A DNA stretch of 64,000 nucleotides from Zerene cesonia (lineage: Eukaryota; Arthropoda; Insecta; Lepidoptera; Pieridae), in NCBI RefSeq assembly GCF_012273895.1, contig NC_052103.1:4526001-4590000 (forward strand). The letters run 5' to 3'. The translations under genes and the position numbers were made by a program. A model generated the notes under the pieces. That model was not told the DNA's origin. It ran no database searches and was given only the letters and a program-made list of their open reading frames with translations. How positions within the stretch are numbered: position 1 is the first letter of the stretch; each line of letters opens with the position of its first letter. Shown here one piece after another: positions 33,301-45,800 of the stretch.

Positions 33301-36300
33301 TTTATCAAAAATTTGTAAGTACTGACATAATTGTAAATGAGATGAGATGATGAGTTTTTTTGGTATCTGGTAAAAATTTTGCAAAGGCACATATTTATTC
33401 TCTATATATATATCAAAATATAAACATAGCATATAAAAAAGTAAAATATAATATTTACTGCGATCACAATAAAAAATTAAATGTTGTGTTCTGAATCCAG
33501 TCTGTTAATAAAACAAAGGGCGTTTTTACCGACAAACTTCCCTTTTGTGTCACAATTGAAATTTCACAAATTCCACTTTTTTACCTAGACATCGAACCTT
33601 TTCAACGATTTCGACCAGACAGGCAAAAAATTATACAATACCTCGTCAAAGTCCCTCTCCTCATGTTCCGCCTGCTGCATCTTCAGTATCCAGAAGGTGG
33701 CGCGGCGCGGGCACCTGCGCACGCACGCGTCCAGCACGCGCGCGATGGTCTCCCGCGACGACGTGCGCTGCACGTGGCGCGCGTACGCCTGGAGCAGCGC
33801 GTGCGCGCCCTCGCACCCGAGGCATTCGGTTGTCGCTCGCTCGTAGAGCACCTGTTTTGTATATTATAACACTCATTGTATGTAACTAGCAGTCCGCCCC
33901 GGCTTCGCCCATGGTACATATATAGCCTGTAGCCTTCCTCAATAAATGATCTCAATCTAACACTGAACGAATTTTTCAAATCGGACCAGTAGTTCCGAGA
34001 TTAGTGCGTTTGAGCTGGTGGTTCGCCTGATGGTAAGCAATCATCACCGCCCATGAACATTCGCAAAGGTAGTGCCTCTACGAGTGTGCTGCCTGATTTT
34101 AGAGGGAAAAAGAAAAGAAAAGTATTAAAGACTAGAAAGAAGGAATGGACTAGGACGGGTGAGGAAAAGGAACTGGGCCTCCGAAAATCTATTTCAAGAA
34201 TTATCATCATTATACTCTTTCTATATATATCAAGCTGGATAATTAATATCTGTATGCATGTAACAAAATAATTTTACTTTGATTAAGTTACAAAGACACT
34301 TTTTTCATTCAGAGCTGAGTTTCAATGAATTACGCTAATAAGTTTATATGTAAAACATGCTATCACATGCATTATGTGAAAATTTTTTAATGTGTACATA
34401 ATTTGTTTTTCTCATTATGTATTTTGTTTACCAGGCGGAAAACCAATTAAAATAAATGTACAGGAAAGTAAGAGAACAAATCTTATATACATCATATAGT
34501 AAACTTACTTTTAAAATTCCATTACTGTCACAATCTGCATACTTTTCCTCTTGAGACAACTCCTTCACTGTTTCTATATATTCTTCATATGCCTTACATT
34601 TTTCGTCTGCATCTCTGTAATTTTATATCAGTTATAACTAAATAATATACTGATTATTGATTTAAATAATATGATATAAATTATTAAATGAATAGAAAAG
34701 TCTACTTGATGTTGACTGTGATATATAATTTTGAAATAATGATAAAATTTTACTTGAACAAATTATAACTACATATAACGTTTCATATCCATACTTACTC
34801 TAATGTTAATAGTCTGTCTTCAAATGGTGTTATTTTTTGTAAATAATCTGTTGCCGCATCATGTTGCTTTTTTATCTAAAAAAACGATATTTAAAAAATA
34901 ACAAAATTTATCAAAAAAAATGTCTTACAAGATAGAGATAGAGAGTATAACATTTCAGTCTGTTTCCTACAGGTAATAAATTATTTTTTTTTAATATAGA
35001 AAAAAAAAACAGGGTTATACCTTATCTACATACTCTTGGTCATATAAATCAAGAGCCAACTCCTGCAAGGGTTGCCATGCTTCATCTCCTCTTAAAAGAG
35101 GCCTAGAAACGGTTTCTTCAAGACACCATAATATCCTCTTCCTCTGAGATTTATACTCTGTATTATCCTGACTGCAAATATACATACATGCTTTAGAATA
35201 AAAATATGTGCATACTACAGAAGTAATATTCACAGATATAATTAATAAAGATGTATAATGTAGGGCATATAATATGTACATATATTTAAAACAAAAGTTA
35301 CTGCATAATTATTGTTTATATCAGCATTGCTTTGAGCTTTAAAAAATACTGCACATCAATTAATTTGTGTTTGATAAAATAATGATAAATTAAAAGAAGC
35401 AGAAATCTAATAACTTAAAGTCTCACTTCATATTTTCCAGTTGAGCTTTCTCCATTTCGAGTTTAGCATCCCAAAAGATCTTTCCAGAGAGTGGATCAGC
35501 ACCTGCCCTTCGTAAGACCTCCTCAAGCTGGTTACGAGCATTCTCGACTTCTCCAGCAGTTAAGGACCATGAGCACCATTCACTTAAAATTGGTATTGCT
35601 AAAAGAAAATTAAAATGAAATATATAGATTGTGTTGATTTGATACAACTCAATATAAATAAGTACAAGAAGCATGTATTCCCAGGATAATACAATTTCAC
35701 TCAACTGAAAAAGAAAAAATTTTGATTTAAAATAAATATTAGGTAAAATATGTACTTACAATAACAATCCAGTGCAGCTAGCTTGAACAAGTTGGCAATA
35801 TGATCTTTAGATTCTTCAGAGTGAGCCAGGGATTCTTCTGTTTGTATCCTCGTTAACCAGTGTTCAGCTCTCAGCACTGATAAGTTCTGAAGTCTATCAA
35901 AAGCCGTTCGCCAGCGATCCAATTCTGATAGACCCCTATAAGTTGCACTCTCATTAATATATTTTGTATTACAATGTTTATACTACTACTACTACACAAT
36001 AATTTAAGAATTTAACTTGTCACTATATTTAAACTTTAAACTGACCTACATAAATGTTTCAAATAAAGAAATAAAAATAAATGCACAATGGTCTGGTTAT
36101 TAAGTAGGACTTCTTGCTTTCTATTGCACATAAGCTCATTTTAGAAAAGCTAAGTGTATTCATCATATTAATACAAAACAAAATTTATATCAATAGGGTT
36201 TTTTAACAACATTTTATACATCCTATTAGATGACTGAATCTTATAAGTCTATGTTATTGATAGAAATATATTGTGTTTCCAAAATACTTACCATAAGGCT

Positions 36301-36730
36301 TGAATTAAATTAATGTGATCGTCGTAATTATATGGATCTTCATCTATCTTACGTTCTAAATCTGCTACTTTCTTTTCCAAAGCTTCCTCATCATCATCAT
36401 CGTCATCATCCTATAAGAATTTAGTTTAATGAATTGAAGGTTATAGATAGACACAATGTTTTTAATACTGTATTTAATAAACAATGCTAAACGACGCGAA
36501 GTCAATGTAGTTAAAAATTATTTACGTTAATTTCACAACAAGTAGAACGTTTATTGAAATAATTCGTAGCATACGTTTAAACCGTTGCAACATTTACTAA
36601 AACGAAATATGTAGGGTATGCTTACGTCCGAATCATCAGAATCTACCTCTCCGTCGTCTTCTTCAACAACAACTTCTATTTCATCTTCCCCTTCAGAGCC
36701 ATTCCGCACTTCATCTTCTACAATAGCCAT
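28453..36730 (-). CDS. SART3: SART3 / Prp24-like U4/U6 snRNP recycling factor
   Basis: SART3 re-anneals U4 and U6 snRNAs after splicing and binds USP enzymes; the Drosophila orthologue is Rnp4F. Seventeen exons join in frame to 895 residues (human 963): 36626-36730, 36292-36410, 35760-35935, 35427-35598, 35021-35171, 34799-34875, 34509-34614, 33642-33851, 33034-33207, 32603-32714, 31983-32203, 31354-31633, 31167-31266, 30631-30751, 29726-29958, 28983-29174 and 28453-28591. The order is an acidic N-terminus with an Asp run, HAT repeats (about 60-560), a Lys-rich nuclear-localisation segment (about 545-640), RRM1 (LFVSNL; degenerate RNP1), RRM2 (LFVKNL, KGLAYIEY), and the C-terminal SNTDFRNLLLKK motif equivalent to the LSm-binding tail. 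Introns hold a tRNA-like repeat, an (AT)n tract, a Helitron-like piece and a SINE. Several exons are very GC-rich. Confidence 0.95.
29340..29460 (-). mobile_element. Inverted-repeat element fragment (MITE-like)
   Basis: The reverse complement matches one end of the 44891-45066 element, including CATTTAGAAATTAAAAACTT and AACGGATTTTAAACGCGA. In a SART3 intron. Confidence 0.6.
29515..29697 (+). mobile_element. Helitron-like 3' portion
   Basis: It has the ACGGATTTTGAAGG block and ends GCGTGCGAAGCCACGGGCAA followed by AAGCTAAT, a decayed form of the hairpin-plus-CTAG end seen at 49564. In the same SART3 intron as the preceding MITE fragment. Confidence 0.55.
30020..30196 (+). repeat. tRNA-like core bounded by 27-bp inverted repeats
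   Basis: Left arm 30020-30046 (TGAGAAATTTTGAAAGAATA and on) is the perfect reverse complement of the right arm 30170-30196. Between them the core at 30099-30170 has A box TGGCCGAGAGG and B box GGTTCGAATCC, acceptor arms TCACGGG/CTCGTGA and T arm GCAGG/CCTGC. The anticodon arm can form only a weak stem (TTGCT/GGCAA) with C at position 33 and no variable arm. It lies in a SART3 intron, antisense to the gene. A further 13-bp direct repeat, TACCCATTATATG, occurs at 30009-30021 and 30238-30250. Confidence 0.8.
30255..30298. repeat. (AT)n microsatellite
   Basis: Uninterrupted AT dinucleotide tract of about 22 units in a SART3 intron. Confidence 0.95.
33887..34000 (-). mobile_element. Helitron-like family A copy, truncated by a SINE
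   Basis: CTAGCAGTCCGCCCCGGCTT is the reverse complement of the family A 3' end. The copy proceeds to GACCAGTAGTTCCGAGATTA and stops where SINE sequence begins near 34010. Confidence 0.65.
34010..34200 (-). mobile_element. SINE family B copy
   Basis: GAGCTGGTGGTTCGCCTGAT and CACCGCCCATGAACATTCGC are the reverse complement of the family B 3' half. No A tail remains. It lies in a SART3 intron in the same orientation as the gene. Confidence 0.7.
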
Positions 36731-36809
36731 ATTAATTTAAATAAATAAATCTAATTTAATTTACTGTTTAGTGTTTGATAACACTGAATCAACGCTATGG
36801 CGGAAAAAC

Positions 36810-36853
36810 TGTCAAATTAATACTCAAATACAATGACATTTTGAATGATGACA
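36810..36853. promoter_or_regulatory. TGACA/TGTCA cluster upstream of SART3
   Basis: TGTCAA at 36810-36815 and TGACA at 36834-36838 and 36849-36853 lie 80-125 bp upstream of the SART3 start. No TATA box is evident. Confidence 0.4.
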
Positions 36854-36859
36854 TATTAT

Positions 36860-37850
36860 TCCCGTGCAATATTTTTTTAACGGCAAGGGTATTTGACTGG
36901 ATGTTTGCTAGTAATAGAAAGATTATATTATTATGCAATTATTAATTCGTCACTCGTTAACATTTTGTTACTAATTGATTATTTAATTATAAATTTTGTT
37001 CTTTTTTTATGTAATTGAGTGTGTTTGGATTGTATATGTTTCCTGGACACACGCAACAGAACCATTTTATAATTCGCTTAATGTATCTACCTATTAATGT
37101 TGCTGATATTACGTGGAATATAAATGGCATTACCATGGAAATATTCTTAAATTCGCCAAGCACCGCAAGCGTAAAGTTACCAAGCAATCAAATATACCTA
37201 TTTAAGATTTAATTTCCAAATATAAGTACATCATTCCAATAAAAAACTTGAAATATGACTAATGTTCTAAAATCAAACATTTTTTATTTTCAAACATACC
37301 TGCAAAAACATATCAGTATACCTATAGAATACAACTTAGTTGTTTAAGCAGTATACTAAGAAATAACCTTTAAGTATTTGGGTACACAAAAAATCAATAC
37401 ACTCGTACTAGCACCTTAATAATTATTTTAGTATGAATGCAGAAAACCCAACACAAAAAACAAACTTTTTTAAGTTGGTTAAAAATACTTGGTACTCCAT
37501 ATTAAGAGCAGAGTTTTGGTTTATACATTTTTACTTACATTATTTTTATTTCTCATATCCAATTCTTTCAACATATTATGTTATGAAGTGGGGATCGAAG
37601 AGATGAAAGTTTTCTACTGCATGCAATATAGCAGTATATATAAAAATTTGATGTTTTTGTTTTCATAAAACGTGTGAACGTTAGCCTTTCAATTGTTTTT
37701 TGGCGCTTTTATTAAAATTTAACTTTCTGCTACAGTAGCGCCACTTAAATATAACGATTATCGACATTTGATATACTACTACGTTGAACGTTCTCCTGAC
37801 ATAATAAAGCAAGGTATACAAGAACTTCAGCAGTAATTTTTGTGATAAAA
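36860..37850. other. Divergent spacer between SART3 and the THAP gene
   Basis: About 1 kb, AT-rich, with no gene or recognised repeat. One TGACA (37797-37801) lies close to the THAP start. Confidence 0.5.
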
Positions 37851-37853
37851 GTC

Positions 37854-39248
37854 ATGAAAGAAACTAAAAGGAAGTGTTTAAAATGCGGGGATTCCCCAGG
37901 TGATAATTTTCGTGTTATTTTGCATCGTTTCCCTAAGCCTGGAAGAACCAATAAACTTCGGTGAGTAATAAAAATCCTGTGTATAATTCATTAACCCATT
38001 TTATTTGCATTGAACCCATTTTTATGAGAGCCTGTTCTTTCGATTCAAGGAATAAATAACATTTCATATAATGCATACAATATAATTAGCACTGTATACA
38101 ATCGATCAATACAGTTTACAAATATGTGACGTCTAAACGGAACAGGAGCCGAGAGGTGAATGGCACTGGCAGTGCTTTTCGCATCTTTTGCGCACTCAAT
38201 TCAACCCCTTTATAGATGGCGTTGCAATAAACTTTTCTTCAGCTAACGCGCGAAAATACAAATTTGAAAAAGTAAATTATGTATAAATAATTATGACGCC
38301 GTTTGAAAATGGCATAATTATACAATTTGCCTATATGTATATACATACCTTACTACCTGATAGATATTTGACGATATTATGTAGATGTCTTTTAAGAAAA
38401 AAAATACTCAATATCATTGAATACCTAAATGTGAAATGTAAATCAAGATAAAAAAAATGCGAAGTATACTTTTTTAATAACAATGTCTACTTTAGAATTT
38501 TTATATTCGATAATTTCAGCCTGAATAACGTTGCTTTAAAAATGATTTATTTTTTTCAGCTGTGAATCATGGGCTAAATTTTGCTTTCCTGACCGTGACT
38601 GGCATTTGCCGGAATTCCAGAAAAAGCTGTTTAGTGAACATAGAATGCTCTGCAATAAACATTTTAGAACAACATCATTTATGGATATATCTCGCAGAAG
38701 ATTAATTAAAACTGCCACTCCAGACCCAGAATCTGAAAAAGTTTGTTCACAATACTAAAATTATCATTCAATTAATCAATTAAATTATACCCAGTATAGG
38801 GACCTACTGATCATAATTGTTAATCACAAAATATATAATTATTATAGAATGTACAATTTACTAATTTCAGATATTTAACGAAACAAAAAACTTGAATGTA
38901 TCAGAAACAGGAGTGACAGAAAAAACAGAACCCAGTCAGAACATTTCTCAAATGTCGAAACCCTTATTATATAATACAACTCTTCTCAATACAGAAGAGG
39001 CTTCGGAAGGATTTGAGCTTCAGGAGTCAAATGATTCAGAAAAAATATATTCGATATATCAAGAATCAGTTCTAGAAGAAACCACTGAATTTCCTTCTAA
39101 AAATTATAAAAGTTTGTACACCAAATGCCAAAGACAATTAAAAAAAATTAAGCAACTTAGAAACATTATACGCAAATTGAAAGAAAAACTACAAATTCGC
39201 AAAATATCCACACACACTGTTTTAAAAACTAAGTTTAAGAAATTTTAA
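37854..39248 (+). CDS. THAP-domain protein with C-terminal coiled coil
   Basis: Three exons (37854-37960, 38560-38740, 38871-39248) join to 221 residues. Residues about 1-90 form a THAP zinc-finger domain (C2CH): C8-x2-C11, a conserved HRFPKP loop, the Trp of SWAKFC, and C-x2-H in LCNKHF, followed by LIKTATP in place of the usual AVPTIF box. THAP domains bind DNA sequence-specifically and are shared with P-element transposases. The middle is Ser/Glu-rich. The C-terminal 40 residues (CQRQLKKIKQLRNIIRKLKE and on) form a basic leucine-zipper-like coiled coil, suggesting dimerisation. No transposase catalytic domain is present. Nuclear DNA-binding regulator is inferred; the target is unknown. Confidence 0.85.
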
Positions 39249-39253
39249 ATAAA
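39248..39253 (+). terminator. Polyadenylation signal overlapping the THAP stop codon
   Basis: AATAAA begins at the last base of the TAA stop, which would give a very short 3' UTR. Later AATAAA strings (for example near 39945) are alternatives. Confidence 0.4.
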
Positions 39254-39559
39254 AACAACTACCTAGTCGTGAATGAGATGCGAATTCGAAAATTATATAA
39301 ACGCTCTCAGCCCTGTTACAATGAATGATTTGCTTACCAGCTTTAATCTCACTGAGGAGTATTTTTAAAAAGTTTAATATAATGTTGTAAAGAAAATATT
39401 TCAATATTATCGAAGCGATTAATGTCTTATTAAGGTTTTATTAAGATACAAAAATCTATGAAATATTAGAGTTTTGTTCTATTCCATTTTTAGATCTTAA
39501 GAAATATAAAATGATAGAAAAGAAATGAATGCTGAAAGATATCAGGGATCTTAATTATG

Positions 39560-39860
39560 AAGATAAGCATATAATATTGTACTTAATGTCTACATAATTA
39601 TTATTCTATTCTGTCTTATATCTCTGTCTATTCTCTGTAACTCTGTAGCTCTACTACAGAGTGTCTGGGATATGGCACTGGGTTATGATGGTCTCTTACT
39701 GCCCCATAAGAACGAGACTGCCTATCGAATATACAGATCTAAAATCTCAAGAACTAAAATACCGAATTTAAAAATTCTTTCATTGTTAGATATGTTTGGG
39801 ATCCTTGTGTGTTACATTCTAAATACGCACCTTGGGCAAAGCCAGGGTAGACCGTTAGTA
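39560..39860 (+). mobile_element. Decayed Helitron-like element
   Basis: A TCTGTCTATTCTCTGT-type head, a middle with TCTCAAGAACTAAAAT, and a tail ACCTTGGGCAAAGCCAGGGT then AGACCGTTAG resemble a degraded family with hairpin and CTAG end. Confidence 0.45.
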
Positions 39861-40225
39861 TAACATATAGTGGAAACTGAATAAGTTATATTTAACATTA
39901 AAATGAATGTCTTTTGTTTTTTCTTCCTCTTACTTTATCTGTTAAAATAAAGCTTAATGCATTTTGGTATAGGCCTCAGAGTTATTAAATAAATCTTATA
40001 AAATATATCTTCATGAAAAGTTTTACAACTGAGTAATTGGTCAGGCACTTATAATGGATTCCACCAATCATTAAAAATTATGTAAAAAATTGTAATGCAA
40101 CTTTAATACTTGGATTTGACACAAAAAATATCCAAACAAAATTAGTAAAAGTTTTCATAATTTGTTGTTGTATTGAAATAACCAAACTTTGGAATATTAT
40201 GTGTTTCCTTTCACAAAACATATTC

Positions 40226-40568
40226 AATGGTTTTTTTTTTTATGTTACAGTCGGCAATGGAGCTGGTGGGACGCCTGATGGTAAGCGCTACCACCGCCCA
40301 TGAACATTTGGAGAGGCATAAGGTCCATTGCAGACCTTACGCCTCTACAAATGGATTGCCAACTTTTTGGGAAGGGATTAAGAAAGGATTGGCGATAGGA
40401 ATAAAGGAAAGGACTGGGAAGGGTAAGGAAAAGGATATGGGCCTCCGGCTACCCCACTCACCGAACGAAACACAGCAAAATGCTATTTCACGCCGGTCTT
40501 CTGTGGGGGTGTGGTACTTCCCCGGTGCGAGCTGGCCCAATTCGTGCCGAAGCGTGCTCGACTACCAC
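40226..40568 (-). mobile_element. SINE family B, most complete copy
   Basis: A poly-T run at 40229-40241 marks the A tail of a - strand insertion of about 340 bp. It has the head block GGCACGAATTGGGCCAGCTC, TTTCGTTCGGTGAGTGGGGT, the GCCGGAGGCCC block, and the tail block ACCATCAGGCGTCCCACCAG. It is non-coding despite open frames across it. It is useful as the reference for the other five copies. Confidence 0.75.
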
Positions 40569-40599
40569 ATGCTAATTACTTTCTAAAAAAAGACAAGAC

Positions 40600-42820
40600 T
40601 TTTTCGGAATTAAAACCTGATTTAAATCGGGTTTGAATATTTTCCAATTCAAAAAGAAAATATGAACTATTTCGTAAAACATACATTTTAAAATACAAGG
40701 ATTACATCATTGCAAATAAAAATAACTAACTTTTCCATTATATTTTATTATAAAAAATATGATTACATAATCTGTATGCTATTCAATAATTACATGTCGG
40801 TATATAATTTTAATAGTAATTGGATAATTGCGAAAATATACGAGACCTTACATTCGTTGATATTCATATTTCCAGTCACAACTTTGGCACCAATTAAATC
40901 TAAGAATTCCTATCGCTCCAAAAGTCTAGCCCAACTTGTATTCTACTGACAATAAATCGTCGAATTTTCATAATAAACCTCTCAATTAAGTCGCTCTTTA
41001 ACAAATTTTTAACATTAAAGGTAATGTATTTATTGAGAGTTTGGGTATAGACAACATATTTAATGTTACGAAGCGGAAATCAACTAAATCTTAATTTTAG
41101 GAATGAGATTACATCTTTTTTTGGGAGTTAAAGATAAAAATAGGCAATTAAAAAATTGACAATTGTATTAATAGGAACACGGCAGACATTTTCTTATTAT
41201 TATTCAATTTTTGGGTTAAAAACAAAAGACAATTTTTTAATGCCACATGTCTACGTAGTTTTTTTCGTTTTATTATTTGTTTAAGAGATACTAAATAGTA
41301 AACTCTGAAATCTCTACGTATTATAATGAGATATTACAAATTAATATTGGAATATTTGAGATTTTTAGATTACATCTAGATATGATAAATGCACCAAGTA
41401 AAAATTTACGTAGTAACGAGTAAATTTTATTAGGAGGAATATGACAATACGGTTATCAAATTGAAGACAAGTTGGAAAATCAGAAAATGCCGTATTCTAT
41501 GCTTTAATATTATTTCTCTACATTTTAAGTACTATTATAACACTTTCTAAAATCCTATTGAATTCAGAATACTAATTTAACACGTAATTTATTTCAGACT
41601 TAGAATTTTCTTCTATTATTCACACTCAACGAGATTACTTTATCGTCAGACAAAAAAATGAAAATAATACTTGTAATTCGAATAATTTTATAAGTAAGAT
41701 ATAAACTATAATATAAAAATGTCATGATACTGATAAGTTTCAGAACAGATGGCACAAAAAAAATGAGAAAAACTACTTAATTAAATGAGAATTATCACGA
41801 GTGCTTCACATATTCAAGGATAATACAGATATAGCAATATTATATCTATTACTAGTTAGTTTTGCGAAAAGCGAGTCACAATGATTTTATTATGCGATTA
41901 GCGATTGTGCTAATTATCTGCTAGTTCCTGGTAAATCATAGAGGAAGGTAAATAATTGCTGCCATTGTGTGACATAAACTAAAAAAAAATGACATTATCT
42001 ATATTTTGACATATGAGTTGCAGTTATATAAGTTTGATTTCTGAAAAGGTAGATATATATTATTTGAAGTAGGCATTTACACACATAACAGCAGCAAAAA
42101 TTCACCGGTCCAAAACTATATTCTCTATCTAAAATTATTTCTATGAACAAAGTCTCAATTTCAGGAATTAATGTCAAAGTCCAAGTTCTTATAAATTTAA
42201 CACTCGACAAACATTGCATTACAAAACAAATTGCGTGCCCTTAGAACTATGTAGAATAAAATAATTCTCCATTAACATAATTAATACTAAATATAGATTA
42301 TAAGATCATACTATGCATTGTCGTTTTATAATATAATTATAATTAAAATATGTAAAATAATACATTTATGAATACGGAAATAAACACAACTGTGCATAAA
42401 TGTTTCTATCAGGAACCTATTTTTATAACATTTATGTTATTCGTATCTTAGACAACGAAGTTTCTAGAACAATTTCTATATTAATCTCTGTTTAAGTGGA
42501 AGTTACGCAGTACGGGATGGCGCGTAGTATTGAATTGACGACGTCACACGAATCGAGCAGTTGGACCGCCGTGCTGTTATCCAACTGCCAACAAATTATT
42601 TATCTAGTTAAAAATTTTTTACTCCCACTACATTGTAGTACAAGTTTAAATTGATATAGATTAAATATATATTTTTTGCATCACTACAATAGTTTTTGAG
42701 CTTATTTGTTACAAACCAACAAACAAAAAAGGAAAATTTTTAATCCTTTTTTGGCTGCCTTCATATATTAAAAAATGTAATTCTACCATAGGCAAAGTAT
42801 ATTCAACCTGTGCGTGAAGC
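40600..42820. other. Long AT-rich intergenic region downstream of the septin
   Basis: No gene, RNA or clear repeat could be supported. It probably includes the septin 3' UTR on the - strand; no single polyadenylation signal stands out. Confidence 0.5.
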
Positions 42821-42825
42821 AAGCA

Positions 42826-45800
42826 CTATGCGGATGTGGTGTTGGCGGCGGCCTGCAGCTGCATCTGCCGCTGCATCTGCTCCAGCATCTCCTGCATGCG
42901 GCGCAGTTCGGCCTCCTGGAATGTAAAAAAAATAATAATTAGAAACAATATATATCGAAAGAAATCATGGCGATTGTTAAAGTTTGTGATAGCAAAAGCA
43001 AGTGTTAAGATATATAATTAGTTAAAGAAATTGAACTGCTATTATTTTACCTTTTCGCGAAGTACTTTCTCGCGTTCAGATGAATCCTCATTTGCGCCAT
43101 TGGCCAGGCCGTTAGAATCCTCGCTCAGGCCGCTCTCCGTAGATCTACATTAATGTTAACGAGTTATATTTATCTTTTCGACGGAAACAATATATAATTA
43201 CTATATATAATTACTTAATATATAATTAATGAATTTGTTTCCGTCGTACGTAATTTAAAAAAAAATCATGGAATAATATAGCCCTACTAATATTATAAAT
43301 CCGAAAGTAGCTCTGCCTGTCTGCTTGCTTCGCGCTTGAACGAACAATTCGATTTGGATGAAAACAATGCTATGTCCCTTTGTGATCTAAAGGTGTATGC
43401 ATTATAAAAATACCCTATGTTCCTCTAAGTTCTAACTATCTCCATGTACAAAAATGGTATCATTAAAACGCTCCGTTGCCACGTGTAAGGAGGACATATA
43501 AACATGCTTCAGCATTACAATATTAGTTGTGTTTATTTATATTGTAAATAACTCACGTGTGTCGTTTAGGCACTTGTCCGTTTCTAGCGAGCCTCTCGGA
43601 GCGATAGTTCTCGTAGTGCACCTCTTGTGTCACCTCTTGCAAGTCTTGCATGTGAGTGCTGCAAATTTTATTTATTAATTAAGAATTTGATATGATTTAC
43701 AAAAGAAAAGAACAAAGGTGAGCCCAGGAGATTAGCGTCGTAACGCGTTACGTAACGAATCAAATACAAATAGGCTTTAGGATATGCGCACGCACATGAG
43801 CATGGTCCGCAGCTTGATGAAGTCGCAGTGGTCCGGGTTCTCGACCTCGACGACGCCCCACGGGTAGAGGCGGCCGCGCACGCGCCGCCCGCGCACCTCC
43901 AGCTGCTGCCCCGCGCCGCACACCGCGAACGGCACCGCCGCCTTCAGCTGCCGCACCTGGACGTAAGTACATATATAGCGAGTCCACATGACATGAACTC
44001 ATGATACGCAAAATTTTGTACTAACAAAATAAATCTTTAGGATCGTTCACAAACTTGTGAGCCATCTCCCAAGCAACTTAAGCTATACGTTCATACGTGC
44101 CGTTTGCGTGAACATATTAGTACAAACTAAGTTAGTGCCGTGTGGACCCGCTGACACATTCAAAATAACTTACAAATTAGAAAGAAAGAAAAACGAAACA
44201 ATTTTTAGGCTGCTAAATAAGCTTATTATGTAATAACTTTTCTATTATGCACAATAAAGATTCTCGATTGGTTTAAAAAATATAACCAAAATTAAAAAAA
44301 ATAATCATAATTTTAAACAATAATAAAGCGCGATGCGTGGCAACAAGCATACATCCAAAAATACATGAATGGTTACTCACACTTTTAATTTCATCATGTG
44401 CAATCGATCTGAGCTAGCTTTAAAATAGCTAAAAAGGTTGTTACTAATGAGGACTCACTTGTTCTTTATAATCTTCATCCTCATCACTGTCACAGTCTGG
44501 CAGTGGGTAGATTTTGATACCTTCTCTCTCTATTTCTTCCATAACCTATAGCAATAAACAAATATTATTTAGATAAAACGTAAATTTATAATATATATAA
44601 GTAAAAAAAATGATTATTATAATATTCATGGTCATGATGCTAAATGTAGATTTATTCGAAAGTCGCGGAAACCTATTAAAATTGGTAGATTACACGATAG
44701 CAAGAAAAATGTCCTACAATGTTTACACTTTTTGTGGTGAGGGCTAACTAGGTTAGAAAAAGTAGCTCTTTTCACTCTAGCCTTCTCAGTATACAAAATG
44801 ATTGATGCCCAAAAATTGCTATGTTTCGATGTGAACAAAAGACAAACAAAACATTCACATTTATAATACTAAGTAAGGATAAGTATGACTATCATTTAGA
44901 AATTAAAAACTTTTCAACGGATTTTAAACGCGATTTATTCATTATATTATTAACCCGACGTTTCGAACACTTTACAGCGAGCGTGGTCACGGGGAGACTG
45001 ACACTGACAGTAGTTTAATTTCTAAATGTATAATACTCGCGTGAAACCAAACACAAGAAAATACTATATGACTATCATTTCAGATTTTTTTTTTTTTTGC
45101 TGAATAATAGGGAAACAAAGCATTTGTATTTTCTTTGTCTTACCCTTGACTTGAGTCTCTGCACTTCTTTTTTAGTGAGACAATCAGCTTTGGCGATGAC
45201 TGGTACGATGTTTACTTTATTATGCAATTGCTTCATGAATTCAATATCCAACGGCTTCAGACTAAAACAAACAATACATCAACATTTTTAAACATATACA
45301 AACATTTTAAGAGCAATAATATGAAGTGAGTCAGATACCTGGCGATGATTACATATACCTGTCGTCATTTTAGTAATTAATTTTATAGACGGGCTAGTGA
45401 ATTCATTGCTTCTCAATTTAAAAAAAATAGTTATTTAAGTGTAAAAATGTTAACTGCTTGTGGACTAAATTGAAAACTTTACGATACTCATTGAAAGAAC
45501 TCTTTTAAAGGAAAGTTATGCTTTCTGAATTTATAACACATCAGTCATTGAGCGACAACAACACGAATCCATCATAATTATGATTATGTTTTACAAGTGC
45601 ATTAGAGCAATTACAATTGCATTGCTATGACCGTGACCTAGTAGCTAGAATTAATTTCATTAAGCATATATATGAATCAAGCGATTATGTTGATTAGTTG
45701 TTTTAATGAAAATGCAGTAATATTTATCTGATTTTCAAATATGTTGCTTTTATATAATATAACAAAATTGTGAATAATCTTAAATATTGCATACGAAAGA

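Noticed and set aside
40227..40586. 119-codon open frame
   Set aside because: Lies across a complete SINE with poly-T at its start; similar sequence recurs at five other places with stops.
43760..44011. Gly/Arg/Ala-rich open frame on the - strand at the septin locus
   Set aside because: Wrong frame of the GC-rich septin exon 43796-43956; the correct frame gives the conserved septin unique element.
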